Positions 37,502 to 48,449 of a stretch of 64,000 bases of DNA are shown piece after piece (the stretch's first letter is position 1; each line of letters begins with the position of its first letter). Source of the stretch: Cavenderia fasciculata. Its lineage: Eukaryota > Evosea > Eumycetozoa > Acytosteliales > Cavenderiaceae. Below the pieces are notes generated by a model that worked only from the letters and a program-made list of their open reading frames with translations, had not been told where the DNA came from and ran no database searches. The position numbers were made by a program, and so were the translations under genes. The stretch covers positions 3,782,674-3,846,673 of the forward strand of contig NW_004457729.1 of NCBI RefSeq assembly GCF_000203815.1. The letters are read 5' to 3'.

Positions 37502-38988
37502 TTATTTCTTTTTTCTATTGTTTTTGGTTGATAAAGATGAACTAGAAGAATTCTGGTTGATTGTTTGATTTGATAATTTTTTAAAAGGTAAATGATTAGA
37601 CGTTGTGGAAGAGGAAGAAATGGGAGGTTGTGGTGGATGAAGAGGTTGTCCTCCAATTTGTTGTTTGGTTTGGTGAGATACACTTGAGCTACTATCAAGT
37701 TTGTTCATAAATATTTGGTTAGACATCATCCAATTCATAATCAATTCCTTGGGTATGGATTGTAATAGTCTATTTCTCGCCTCTAGTTTGTTTGTTAGGT
37801 CTTGTATTTCAGTTTCCCTAGTTTCTATTTTTGATCTAATTAGGTTTTTTTGGAAGGATTCGTTAGTCCTTTTAGAGTCTCTATATCTATCTCTATTTGA
37901 TCATACTTTAATGATTCGATTTCTCCTTTTAATTGATCTACCTGATTAATATTTTCAAGATTCTTTAGTTCATAAAGTGCTCCCAATAAAAAGTGTGATC
38001 TTCTCGATCGGTCGTCTTCATTCTCTTCCATCTCTATATTATAATTATATCCTCTATTATTTAGATTGTTTAATAAAGCATCACATGCTTTTTCTGCTGT
38101 TTTACCATTATTATTATTATTATTGTTATTACTATTGTTATTTGGTGATGATGATGTTGATGTTGTTTTTGAAGTATTTACATTTGTTTCGGTTTGATTT
38201 ATATTATTGTTATTGTTATTGTTTTGTTGCTTTCTTTGTTGTTCTAGTTGACGTTGTTGAAATCGTGTGATAGTCCTCCCACCTCTACTACTGCCATTAT
38301 CATCTTGTTCTTCTTCAGCCATATCAACATCATTATCATCTTTTTCTTCTTCTTCTTCTTGTTCATCTTTTTTAGATTTCAATGTTGTCAATATATCGTA
38401 TATATCGTCATCATCTTCATCATTATCTTGGTTATCAGATACTAACTCATCACCCAACAGATCGAGTAAATCTTGTAATCCAAACATGTTATCGATTGGA
38501 TTCGATGTCGTCGTTGTAGTGGTAGTAGTAGAAGTTGTTGTTGTTTCATCTTGATGGTGATCATCATCTAGTTGAACGAATGGTGGGGAAGAGGATGAAG
38601 GTGTATACGCGTTATTATTATTATTATTATTATTATTGTTGTTATCGTTTGGTGGGGTAGAACATTCCTCTGGAGAGTTGGTGATAGATGATGATGACGA
38701 TAATGATGATGAGTCTCCGTTGACCTTTAGTTTCTTGATTGACCTTTCACCACCATCTTCTTCTTGATGTTTGTTGTTGTTGGTAGTAGAAGAAGATTTA
38801 TCTCCATTACTTGGTGAGACGACGGTATTTCCCTCTTGTTGCATTGGACTGTCAACATCGACATCGACGATAACGATCTTTGCATTCGTATTGTTTGTTG
38901 TTGGTTCATTTTTCTTTGGAGCAGGAGGAGGAGGAGGAGGAGGATGTGATCCCCCTCCTCTATTCTTATTCTTGTTCTTTTTCTTCAT
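37502..38988 (-). CDS. Asn-rich coiled-coil protein, apparently frameshifted
   Basis: The minus-strand frame opens at 38988 and runs 382 codons to a stop at 37840. It holds a Lys/Asn-rich start, a poly-Pro run, poly-Asn and poly-Thr tracts, very acidic Asp/Glu stretches and a leucine-patterned coiled coil at its end (about residues 320-370). The coiled coil and a Ser/Gln-rich tail clearly continue in the -1 frame from about 37850 down to the stop at 37502. The switch point lies at or near a run of seven A on the coding strand (about 37845-37851). A one-base sequence error in the homopolymer, a genuine mutation, or slippage would all explain it. No catalytic domain is recognised; the function is unknown. 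Confidence 0.6.
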
Positions 38989-39362
38989 CTTGTCCAGCGG
39001 CGTCCGGGTTGTATTAATATAGAATATTTAATCTCCGATTATAATCTTGAAGACAACAAAAAAAAAAAAAAAAAAACAAAAACAAACAGAAAGAAAGATA
39101 TGATTATTATATCTATTCCTTTCTTTTCATTATGATTATCAATCTTTGTCTTATTTTTCTTTTGTTCATAATATTAATACCCAAAAGGAAGGAGGAAGAG
39201 AAATGGAAAGCTTGAATAAGAAGAATCTACAGTATGATTTAAAATTTTGATTTATGTACATGATTAATTGGTTTTTGGTTGGTTATCATCGACAATAACT
39301 TTTTGTTGGTATTAATATTATTATTATTATTATTAGGATTAAATTAGATCTAATTTAATCTA
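38989..39362. other. Intergenic spacer
   Basis: Spacer with a long poly-A/T run (about 39059-39076) and TTA repeats. No gene seen. It separates the start of the Asn-rich gene from the 3' end of the E3 ligase gene, both on the minus strand. Confidence 0.5.
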
Positions 39363-42209
39363 TTATGTATGATTGATTCTACATAAACTACAACCAAATG
39401 AATGTTCTTCACCATTTGGTGGATGGGGAACTCCACAACTGCATTTTGGCAATTGATCCTTTGGTGTCTTGACAATGGTTGTACTTTGCGAATGACAACT
39501 ATTACAGAAATGTGTTTTACCCCAACAAAAGAATACTGACATGTTACAACAAAATTTACATTTATATTCACTAGAAATGGAAATTATTAATAAGTAGTTC
39601 AAAGTTCAAAATGATCATTTGATTTGTAACATACATATATTCTTTTCCATGAGTTTTGCAATTATCAGCACCATCACAACTACATCCACCACATAATAAT
39701 TCCTCTGGTTTAAAATCTACATTATTCTCTCCACATGCTTTCTCTCCTCCAAAATATGGTTTCTAAAAAAATAAATTAAAAAGGTTAGAAATAATGATCT
39801 TTTTTTCTTTTTCTAATACTATAGTCATACTTTGCATTTAAAACAAGGGAAAAATGATAGTCTATCCATAACATAACCCTCTTCATCATTGTACCACCTA
39901 CAACTTGGATCTTTCAAGTTGACACCTTTTTCAGGACCTTGTGATTTTAGTCTTTGTAGACCCTTTTCCTTGATGACATTGTATAGATCCATTATTTCGG
40001 TCAGTTCCTTTTTCAGAGCTGGATGTTTAATGTATTTCGGACAAATTGCACACTTCATAAAACCAAATGATATTCTTGAACTATTCCATTTACCTGCCAA
40101 CTTTTTCTTGCAACATTCCAAATGTACAATATGTCCACACTCTAATTGAATACATGGACTACTACCCAATTCTTCAACCCAACAAATATTACAATAATCT
40201 GATGATTTCTAAAAATTAAATAAATAAATAAGTAATCCAATTTTCTTTTCCGATTCTTTTTTGTTTTCTTTTCTTACTTGAGTTTGATTTGCATATGGAC
40301 AATCATCAACTAGACATGGTGGACATTTAGTTTCACCAGAGATACCACAGCAATTATGACCACATGCCAACTTCTTTTTACATGATAGCATGTACTTTTG
40401 CATGCATTCTGGTTGATTACAACATTGATTAGAGAGTGTAGAACAATTACTTGGTTTCAAAGACTGTAGACAATATCTACAATGTTTAGAGGTAGAATAA
40501 TTTTTAAATTGGTCACATGTATACCCAAGATGATATGGTTTTTCAAAACACTCTGAACAAAATACAGTTGTACATTGTAAACATCTAAATCTATATAATT
40601 TCTTATGTTCAATTGCTTGTCTACTTAATTCATTTCCATTTTGATCCTAACAAAATAAAATAAATAAATAAATAAATAAATATATATATATATTTTTGTC
40701 TTTTTGTTTTTTTATAGACTTACATATTCTTTTGCATTATTGTCTTGTGGCGTATTTTGATTATGTTGTAACTTTTCCATTAAAACACTACAATTTGGAC
40801 ATTTGAAAAAGGAATCTTTGTTTGTTGAAATGACCTCATCCAATGATGCACTATCATATTTGGCATATTCTTGATCACTCAACACTTGTTTAATATCTGG
40901 ACTTGATAATGATGCCTTGCAACTCTTGCATTTGATCATTGAAACCTTTTTCATTTCAATCTTTTTCATAATTGATTGATGTAAACATTCTTTACAATAA
41001 ATATGTCCGCATTGCTAAAAATAAATAAATATTTAATATAGATCTATATAAATATATTAATATTATATTATTATTTTTTGTGATATTTACATCTAAAAAT
41101 ATTAAACTTTCAACAGCCAATTGTTTTTGACATTTGACACATTTTGTTTCTAGATCATTGTTGGTTTGTTGTTGTTGTCTTGATTTTTCATGTTCCTCTC
41201 TTTCATTTTCCAACAATTCAAGTACCAATCGTCTATTGTTTTCCTCTTCTTCAACCAATTGAGCACGTCGTTCATCTTCAATTAGTTTACGTGCAAATTG
41301 TAATGATTTGAATTCTTCATCCTCCTCGATATAATAATTATGATGATCTTCCAAATCATAAAAACTATGATTACTTGCATTCATTTCTTGATTAAATGGG
41401 TTTCCATTATTTGTAGAAGAAGTTGAAGTAGTTGATGTAGTTGAAGTTGAAAAAGGATTGAATGGTGGAATACCATTAATATTATTATTATTAAATGGAT
41501 TATTACCACTACCATTATTGTTATTATTATTATTATTATTATTAACAAATGATGATTCTAAACTATTTTTTGTTGTTTGAGTTGGTGTTGAATTATTACT
41601 AGTACTTATTCCATTACTACTGTTATTAGTAGTAGTATTGTTAGTGTTAATGTTGTTGTTGTTGGAACTATGAATATTTAATAAATCTTGTTTAAATAAA
41701 TCCTCTAATAGCTTCTTTGGATTCATTACATTCTCTCCGATACCTCTAATATATTGCCCAAAAAATCCTTGATTGTTGTTTGGTGGAGTAGATGATGCCG
41801 AAGTAGACGTGGATGTTGTCGATGATGACGATGTAGTATTATTTGCACTAGTATAATTTGTTAAATGGTTAGGGTTATTACTTTGATTAGTACGATGTAA
41901 CATTTGAAAAGGTGATGATAGTGTAGCTGCAGCTGCAGCAGTTGTAGTATTGGTAGTTGATGTCGATTGATTGTCTCTTTGTTGTTCATACATAATAGAA
42001 TCGCCTTCTTCGTCGTCATCATCAACATCTATGTGTCGTGACGCAGAATAAGACATGGGAGTGACCGTCTCTTTCGGAATATGCGAGGTGGTAGTGGTGG
42101 TCATTACCTCATCCTCTTTAAAGCAAGCATTGAAATGGTCACCAAACACATTAACCTCAAACGCCAATGCACAGCCCGGGCACTGTATTTGATCAACACT
42201 TGGATTCAT
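39363..42209 (-). CDS. E3 ubiquitin ligase: UBZ-like finger, RING1-IBR and MYCBP2-type RING-Cys-relay module
   Basis: Six exons (42209-41091, 41014-40724, 40646-40278, 40208-39831, 39762-39635, 39570-39363) join in phase to 830 residues. Order: a Rad18/UBZ4-like C2HC finger (CPGC...HFNAC, residues 10-29), long Asn/Ser/Thr linkers, and an acidic helix resembling a MIU/UIM ubiquitin-binding motif then a coiled coil (about 295-350). A RING follows (C357, C360, C375, H377, C380, C383, C402, C405), then an IBR (C445-C514). A Cys/His-rich linker with CGHNCCG comes next. From residue 599 the sequence follows the C-terminus of animal MYCBP2/PHR E3s: CNICW, GHIVHLEC, FGFMKC, RWYNDEEGY, YFGGE, CKTHG, YKCKFCC, THFCNSCH, HPPNGEE, FGCSLC. 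MYCBP2 relays ubiquitin between two cysteines; the likely counterparts are C784 and C822. Ubiquitin transfer to Ser/Thr is therefore plausible but not shown. The RING-IBR plus RING-Cys-relay fusion is the odd feature. Confidence 0.87.
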
Positions 42210-42631
42210 CTCTCTCTCTGTCTCTATATAATATAATATATATATATATCTCTATCTCTGATAATTTAAATCTTTGATTGTCGATGATGATGATGATGAT
42301 ACAAATAATAATAATAATAATAATAAGAAGAAGAAGAAATAATAAATAAGTAAGTAAACAAAAAACAATGGAAAACACCCCTCTCACCTGTACACGGTAT
42401 ATTACATAAATTTATTATCAAAAATTTTTATTCATACTTGGTTTTTCAAGGTCAGTTGTAGTTAGTTAGCAAGATAAGACTAGACTATTATTCTTTTAAT
42501 TCTTTTAATTCTTTTTATTTATTTATTTAACTGTACATATGTTGATATATATATATATATATATCTATATCTCTAATTAAATATATATATATATATAATA
42601 AGATTGATGATGATGATGTATGATGATATTA
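42210..42631. other. Intergenic spacer
   Basis: Spacer between two same-strand genes with TATA repeats, GAT repeats and a TTTATTTA block. No gene seen. The part nearest the E3 ligase start is its presumed promoter. Confidence 0.5.
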
Positions 42632-43501
42632 TTATTCAATTAGGGCAAGAGTCCAAATATTGATAGCATGACTCCTCTCTATACTATAGTATAGTTGAAA
42701 CATTTCAATAACAAATCGAATGGTCGTGTTTGTCATTTGTTCGTAGACGGTTCGTGGAAGAGGAAAGGTGTTGCTTCGGATGTACGATGCTACTACACAT
42801 AGTTGGATGACGGTGATATCGATACTTGCATCTTCTAGGATCATCTGATCGGCATCTTCTTGGTGGGCTATTCGACTAGGCAATCTTTTCATGGCCATTG
42901 AAAAGCAGTGATGGATGACAATAGTCATGATACCAAACACATAGAGTGCATTTAATTGGAGCCACGAGCACATTGGTACAACGGCAACCATCAATACTAA
43001 AAAGGTAGTAAACTGACCTTTTCTTTGGAGCCATGCAACCGGGTCGTTGACAATGACCGATGCAGCTGCAAATGCTGACCATACTGCCAACTTGGCACCC
43101 CAATACATGAATATTGGCAGTGTGCCACACACCAATAGTATCGAGTAGGTTAGATTCCCACCTTGCACCAATATCTCTCCTTTTAATTGTGATGGGATGA
43201 GGTAGAGATGTGATGCCAATCTAAACAAAAGGGATACTAGTTGCATTACCAATACCCACAGTGCTCCTCTATTGACTCTGGGTTGGAGAGGTAATTGGGG
43301 AGCGTGTCTATGGCCATCTTCAATCTCCTCATCAACCTCGCTGTTAATGATTGAACCAAGTGGTACAAACTCTATGTCTTGTTTTGTATTTGGGGGTCTG
43401 ACTTCTCGTCTAATTCTATCAATCAAACAAGCAGCAGTCACCAAGTAAACACCAACCAATGCAACTTGGTAAATTATATATGTTACTAAATCTAAGGTCA
43501 T
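42632..43501 (-). CDS. Multi-pass membrane protein, unknown function (paralog A)
   Basis: Single-exon 289-residue protein. An N-terminal hydrophobic helix (about residues 7-28) is followed by a polar stretch and then at least five more hydrophobic segments. Conserved polar signposts shared with the neighbour at 46960-47784 are MYWGAKL, the block FPLPRT and the end motif NTTIRFVIEMFQLY. I recognise no transporter or enzyme family. The paralog lies 3.5 kb away on the same strand, on the other side of the 642-residue gene. A pair of related membrane proteins around one unknown gene suggests local duplication and possibly a shared role. Confidence 0.7.
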   Translation of the reverse strand: MTLDLVTYIIYQVALVGVYLVTAACLIDRIRREVRPPNTKQDIEFVPLGSIINSEVDEEIEDGHRHAPQLPLQPRVNRGALWVLVMQLVSLLFRLASHLYLIPSQLKGEILVQGGNLTYSILLVCGTLPIFMYWGAKLAVWSAFAAASVIVNDPVAWLQRKGQFTTFLVLMVAVVPMCSWLQLNALYVFGIMTIVIHHCFSMAMKRLPSRIAHQEDADQMILEDASIDITVIQLCVVASYIRSNTFPLPRTVYEQMTNTTIRFVIEMFQLYYSIERSHAINIWTLALIE

Positions 43502-43783
43502 TTTTTGGAAAAGAGATAAAGAGAGAGAGAGAGAGAAAAGTATGGAACAAACAAAGTATAAATAACAAAAAAAAGTAAGAAGGAAAATGGATTAATCAAG
43601 AATAACCCAGCAATTTTTTATTTTAGATTGTCAAGAGATAGATTTAAAAATATTTATTTCTACTACTGTGTGTCCCAAAAAAGTTAGTTTTGATCATTTA
43701 GGAATTATGGTTGGGGAATATGATGTTGAATATTGTTTTTGTTTTTGTTTTGTTGTTGTTGTTGTTGTTGTTGTTTAATAACT
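43502..43783. other. Short intergenic spacer
   Basis: A+T-rich spacer with a GTT repeat (about 43751-43774) just after the stop of the next gene. No gene seen. Confidence 0.4.
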
Positions 43784-46100
43784 TTAGAGTTTCAAGCCAT
43801 CATATAGCTTGTCAAAGAAGATTTCATCGTTTGAAGGATTGAAGAATATATATTTGATACTTGCTAATGTCAACAAGACTGCACCAGCAAAGAGAGCTAA
43901 GGGGCCAGTACAACAGCACCCTTTTATATATATATATATATAAGAAGAATATAAATAAATATTATATAAAATAATTTAATTTAATTTAATAATACTAACC
44001 TCCAAAGATTGCCAATGCAACTCCGATTCCAATACCAGCACTGGCAACATCCAACACCAATGCTCCCATATTTTGAGCCTGAGCATCTTGCACGCAATCG
44101 TAAACACTTTTCAAGGCACTCACTGCGATTAGGAATGGACTGAATCTTGTCGAAACAAATTCGGCCAAATCGGTGGTAAATGCACCTTCCAAGATACCGA
44201 GAACCTTGTCTTTATAGGGTACTTTGTTTAATCCAACTCCAATGAGTTGACCGATAGTCTTGAAAGCCTTTGGAACCACCTTGGTAGCCGACCCCAAATC
44301 AAGCCCTATATTAACAATATCTGCCAAGAAATAGGCCTTGTTATAAGTGTCCAACTTGTCCCAATTGTAAACTGAATAAATGATAACACCAATCTGACAT
44401 GTCTTGAAAGCTCTACCCAACCTATAAATAAAAAGATTAATTTGATAAATATATAATCAATACATTATATATGTTTCAATACAATACCATTTAAAGAATT
44501 TGTCTCTCTTTTCTGCAACATTGAATTGCATTTTGTTCATAATACGTGCTCCAATGTCCTTGAAATATTGTTCGTAACCCTTGGAGAGGTCTGGACCATC
44601 TATACTCTCGAATTGGGTGGCTAGGATAGCCTTTTGAAGGTTAGATACAGCTCCTGCACTTCCTCCCATCACCGCGATTAAATCTTTGCCTATCGTAATT
44701 TGATCAATGTCATCCGCATCTACCTGTTGACAGCTATTTACCTGGTTGATAATAGCTTGGATAGTGTCCTTTATGATCTGACGATTGGTTGGGGTATCCT
44801 TGATGGAATTCTTTTGGTCAATAGTGACAAAGATCGATGACCCAATAATGATATTGATCATATTCTTGGATGTCTCTCCGGTGGGATCAAAGATATCCAG
44901 AATAGCCTTGGCATTGACAATGAAAGCTTGGAATTGTTCGGTGGTTCTTTCCGTATTCATTTTGGTGTGTTTGGCCAAGTTGAATTCATCTTTTAGCTCT
45001 TGCATGTACAAAGGAAGCCAACGTTGAGCATTCTTTTGGAATTTTTGCATCCATTGATTCTTTTCACAAAATGCGTATTTAAACAATAACATTCTTTGAT
45101 GTGCATAGGTATTCTAAATAAATTAAAAGTAGGATAAAACATTAATTTAAATCCTAATTTAATTTAATCTTTTTTTTTTTTTTTTTTTGATAGTTTCATA
45201 CATTGCTAGTTGTACTGGTTTCAAGGAAATGGATTCTTTCCTTGCAAAGATCAGCATTAATCTTTTTAGAGACAGAGTAATTTCCATTGGCAACCATCAA
45301 TGGAAGGTAAAAGAAAGAGTAATAGGAATACCATTTCTGAACATGAATCTCATCACAAATATCCAAACGACGTTGAGTCAAAACCGGTCTAGTAATACCA
45401 AACAATTTTAAGATTTCATTGTTTGGGTCACTATACAATAATACATTTTCTAAAAAGTATTTGTTTGCATTTTCTGCAACAATCTAAAAAACAATAATAA
45501 TATTAATATTAATTGTATCAACCCTGTTACACTGTATATTTTAATACATACATTCTTTCCATCTTCAAAAACAGAAAAGTGTAGGATTATATTTAAACCT
45601 TCTTCGTCTGTCAAAACGCGATCAGGATTAAATGGAGGCATTACGAATGCGGGGTTTGGTGGTGGCAATATGTCGACTGGTTTGGGTGAGGCAATCTTGG
45701 AAACAGCTGGACTCTTGGGTACAAAGTCTGGTAGTTGCTTGGCAGTTCCGGTAGCCTTTCCTGGTAAAGGAGGGACCGGACGTTTCTCATCATTAAAGAT
45801 CTCGTCTGATTTTTTCTTATACTTAATTTAAACAAACAAGTTAGTTAGTTGGTACTTTTGATTGGTTGATTCTATCTATCAGGGTTTATTTGGGGATTGA
45901 ATACAAACCTTTACAAAGAACTTGGCATCTTTAAGCTCGGGTGCCTTTTTGGGTAAAGATGGATTGGGTACATAATCACCTCCAGCTTCTTTGGGTGGAG
46001 GAGTTTGTTTACCAGGGTCCGTAGCTTTAAATACGTCTTCAACAAGGAGACCCGCTGGGAATGGAAGAAAAGATTCTACTATACCTATACCTATATCCAT
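43784..46100 (-). CDS. 642-residue protein with proline-rich N-terminus and glycine-rich hydrophobic C-terminus, unknown
   Basis: Six exons (46100-45909, 45821-45552, 45483-45202, 45113-44488, 44421-44000, 43920-43784) join in phase to 642 residues. The N-terminus (about 1-150) is rich in Pro and Lys with short repeats of the KKAPELKD type. The middle (about 150-450) is predicted mainly alpha-helical and soluble. The C-terminal third turns hydrophobic and ends in two glycine/alanine-rich segments, AGIGIGVALAIFGG and the Cys-starting GCCCTGPLALFAGAVLLTL (about 585-615), then a short polar tail. A hydrophobic hairpin of this kind could insert into membranes. I recognise no family and assign no function. 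It lies between two paralogous multi-pass membrane proteins on the same strand. Confidence 0.75.
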
Positions 46101-46959
46101 TATTATAATTATTAATTATTATTATTATGAATAGTTATATATTTTTAAATAATGAATATCATATTTGTGGTGTCTTTTAAATAGCTGTACTATTCAATAG
46201 TACAGTCAACAATTATATACAATATTATTTAAATTAAATGGTTGAGTTACACGTGGTGAGGTGAGTTGATTGATATGAATATCACCAACAACCGATTGTT
46301 TTAAAAGTCACGTGATGGTCTAGCTTGCAGCCCTCGGGTGATCATTCAATGATCGAGTGACAAGAGCAGTGGTCATTGTGTCTGTTGGACGCCCAACAAT
46401 CAAAAGTGAGATTGTGAAATAAAGGGATCCCTTCCTTCATGTATAAAGATAATATCTATCTTGTGTACTGTACCAACCTAACGCGTTTGACTGTCAATCT
46501 ACTAATTTAACCAAATGGTAAGGAATGAGGGAGACCACGTGATATGTATTTGCACCAACATGTTATATGCTACCCTTCTGCCCAATAACCACAAACATCA
46601 CGTCTTAGACTAGTTTTCACGTGAAAAGACTAATAACGATCGATTGTGCTCTCCGAAAGAAAGTAGTAGGTAGTAGTAGTAGTAGTAGTAGGAGCGTAAT
46701 AACTATTAAACACACAAAAAAAAAAATAGAATAAGAGAAAATTTTTAAATTTGCTTGAAGCTCAGCGAAGCAACATTTTATTTCATTTTATTTCTTTTCA
46801 TTTAACTGTTCATTTATCTATTTACTAGTATATATATATATATAATAAGAGTGATGGATGATGATATTATGATTGAAATCGTGTTTGTCATGTGATCATA
46901 GAGACTGGATTGGATAAGATATAATTTAATTTATTTACATTTAAAAGACTTATTTACAT
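46101..46959. other. Intergenic region
   Basis: No gene seen in about 860 bp. It includes a patch of more even composition at 46240-46630 with several CACGTG-type and ACGTGA words, and a GTA repeat near 46666-46690. The part next to 46100 is the presumed promoter of the 642-residue gene. Confidence 0.5.
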
Positions 46960-47784
46960 TTATGTTGATTTAGATTTCAAAGTTGCCAATGATTGATGAT
47001 CAAAGAATTTTCTTCTTCTAAGCCAAGAGAATATATGATTAGAGTATAATTGGAACATTTCAATGACGAACCGAATGGTAGTGTTTGCCATTTGTTGTAA
47101 TGGAGTACGAGGAAGAGGAAAGGAGATAATTCTAAGATAAGTTGCTACTGCACACACTATAATTACAAGTGAGCAAAACCATGCATCTTGGATAAACTGC
47201 TGGTTTTTGTTGTCGTTGTTATTATTGTTGTTTTTACCTAAATGGAAATATGTGCAAACATTAATGACAAAGGCATAGCAACCAAAAAATGCCAATGTTT
47301 GTAATTCCATTATGAAGAATAGAGGACCCAGAACAAAGAGGGATATGAAAAATGAGATAAAGGTCTGTTTTGAAGACATTGGATCAATTTTGAATCCACC
47401 CAAATAGCCTGAACAAAGGATCAACTTGTTACCCCAATAAAAAAAGATAGAAAATGTCCCAAAGAGCAGTAGGTCTGAGTAAGTAGGGTCTCTTTCTTGC
47501 ATCAAATGGTCGTACGATCCGAGTTGTAAAGGGATCATGTAGATTTGAGATATCAATCGAAACACTCTAGACATGAGTTGAGTAGCCAACCCAAATAATT
47601 CTTGTTTGTTTGTTTTAGGTTGAGCTTGTACACGTGCGTCAGTGGCCTCGTTTATAGTGGTGGGTGTGACTTGTGGTGGAGTAAATTTGGGTGGAGGAGG
47701 AGGAGGACTGCTGTCAACATTGAGTTCTTTCTTGATTGATTGAATTAGACCCCCGACATTACGACTTGATAGAGATATACATAT
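46960..47784 (-). CDS. Multi-pass membrane protein (paralog B), 5' end unresolved
   Basis: An open minus-strand frame of about 274 codons with the same block order as the gene at 42632-43501: LFGLATQLMSRVF, FYWGNKL, FPLPRT and NTTIRFVIEMFQLY. A Pro/Thr-rich linker replaces the acidic one of the paralog. The frame is open only back to a TAA at 47785-47787 and has no in-frame ATG in that stretch that would restore the first transmembrane helix. Either a short upstream exon joins at an acceptor near 47765, or this copy is 5'-truncated. I saw no convincing first exon. Confidence 0.55.
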   Translation of the reverse strand: MCISLSSRNVGGLIQSIKKELNVDSSPPPPPPKFTPPQVTPTTINEATDARVQAQPKTNKQELFGLATQLMSRVFRLISQIYMIPLQLGSYDHLMQERDPTYSDLLLFGTFSIFFYWGNKLILCSGYLGGFKIDPMSSKQTFISFFISLFVLGPLFFIMELQTLAFFGCYAFVINVCTYFHLGKNNNNNNDNKNQQFIQDAWFCSLVIIVCAVATYLRIISFPLPRTPLQQMANTTIRFVIEMFQLYSNHIFSWLRRRKFFDHQSLATLKSKST

Positions 47785-47914
47785 TTATCTCTGCAGATAT
47801 ATATATAAATCTTATATTAATTAATATAATGAATGGAATGAATTGTCGATCGATGGGTGATTATGATGATAATGGTCTGATGATCAACCAAAACGAAGAT
47901 GATTTTAAACAAAA

Positions 47915-48094
47915 GTAGTAGGCTGGAAATTGAATTGAATAGTATCTCTTTTCCAAAGGATGCACAGGACAGATATTTAATTTTTTTACATGAACATGAT
48001 TTTGGGCAAAGTTTGATGGTACCTTGTCAGCACCAACTGCAGGTTTGGTTGTTGTAAAAACACCATACATCAAACAATAAGTCCATCCACCCAT
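47915..48094 (-). CDS. Possible tiny protein (40 residues if spliced)
   Basis: An ATG at 48094 sits directly after an A-run, the usual start context here, and begins MGGWTYCLMYGVF. Unspliced, the frame gives 77 residues to 47861. If a GTAAAA donor at 47989 is joined to an acceptor before 47932 (57-bp intron), the product is 40 residues ending in TTFV. Composition before the intron is protein-like. No family recognised. It might alternatively be a leader exon for the membrane protein downstream, although the phase does not fit at that donor. Confidence 0.35.
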
Positions 48095-48449
48095 TTTTTT
48101 TTTTAAAGTAAAACTTTTCTTTTTTTTTTGTTCAATTTTCCAACATGAAATATCTTCTGGTTAATTAAAAAATCAATTATCGGAGGGGAAAGAGAGTGAC
48201 TTGGTGAGTTTGAGTTCCATCCAAACAATTATTTATTTGTGTATCATATAATATATTATAACCTTACCCCTATTTATTTATTTATTTATTTATTATTGTA
48301 AAATTAGAACAACTTTAAAGTAGATATAGTATTATTACAATTGCAATTACTATATTACAACAACAGATACAACCCATATATCCCCCTCACCCCTTCCCCC
48401 TTCAAAATATATTATATTATTTAACCATTAATCAACATTCAGTAACATC
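48095..48449. other. Divergent intergenic region
   Basis: Spacer between the minus-strand start at 48094 and the plus-strand WH2 gene. T/A runs and TTTATTTA repeats; the C-rich block at 48378-48402 and the following TATAT run are the likely core promoter of the WH2 gene. Confidence 0.45.
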
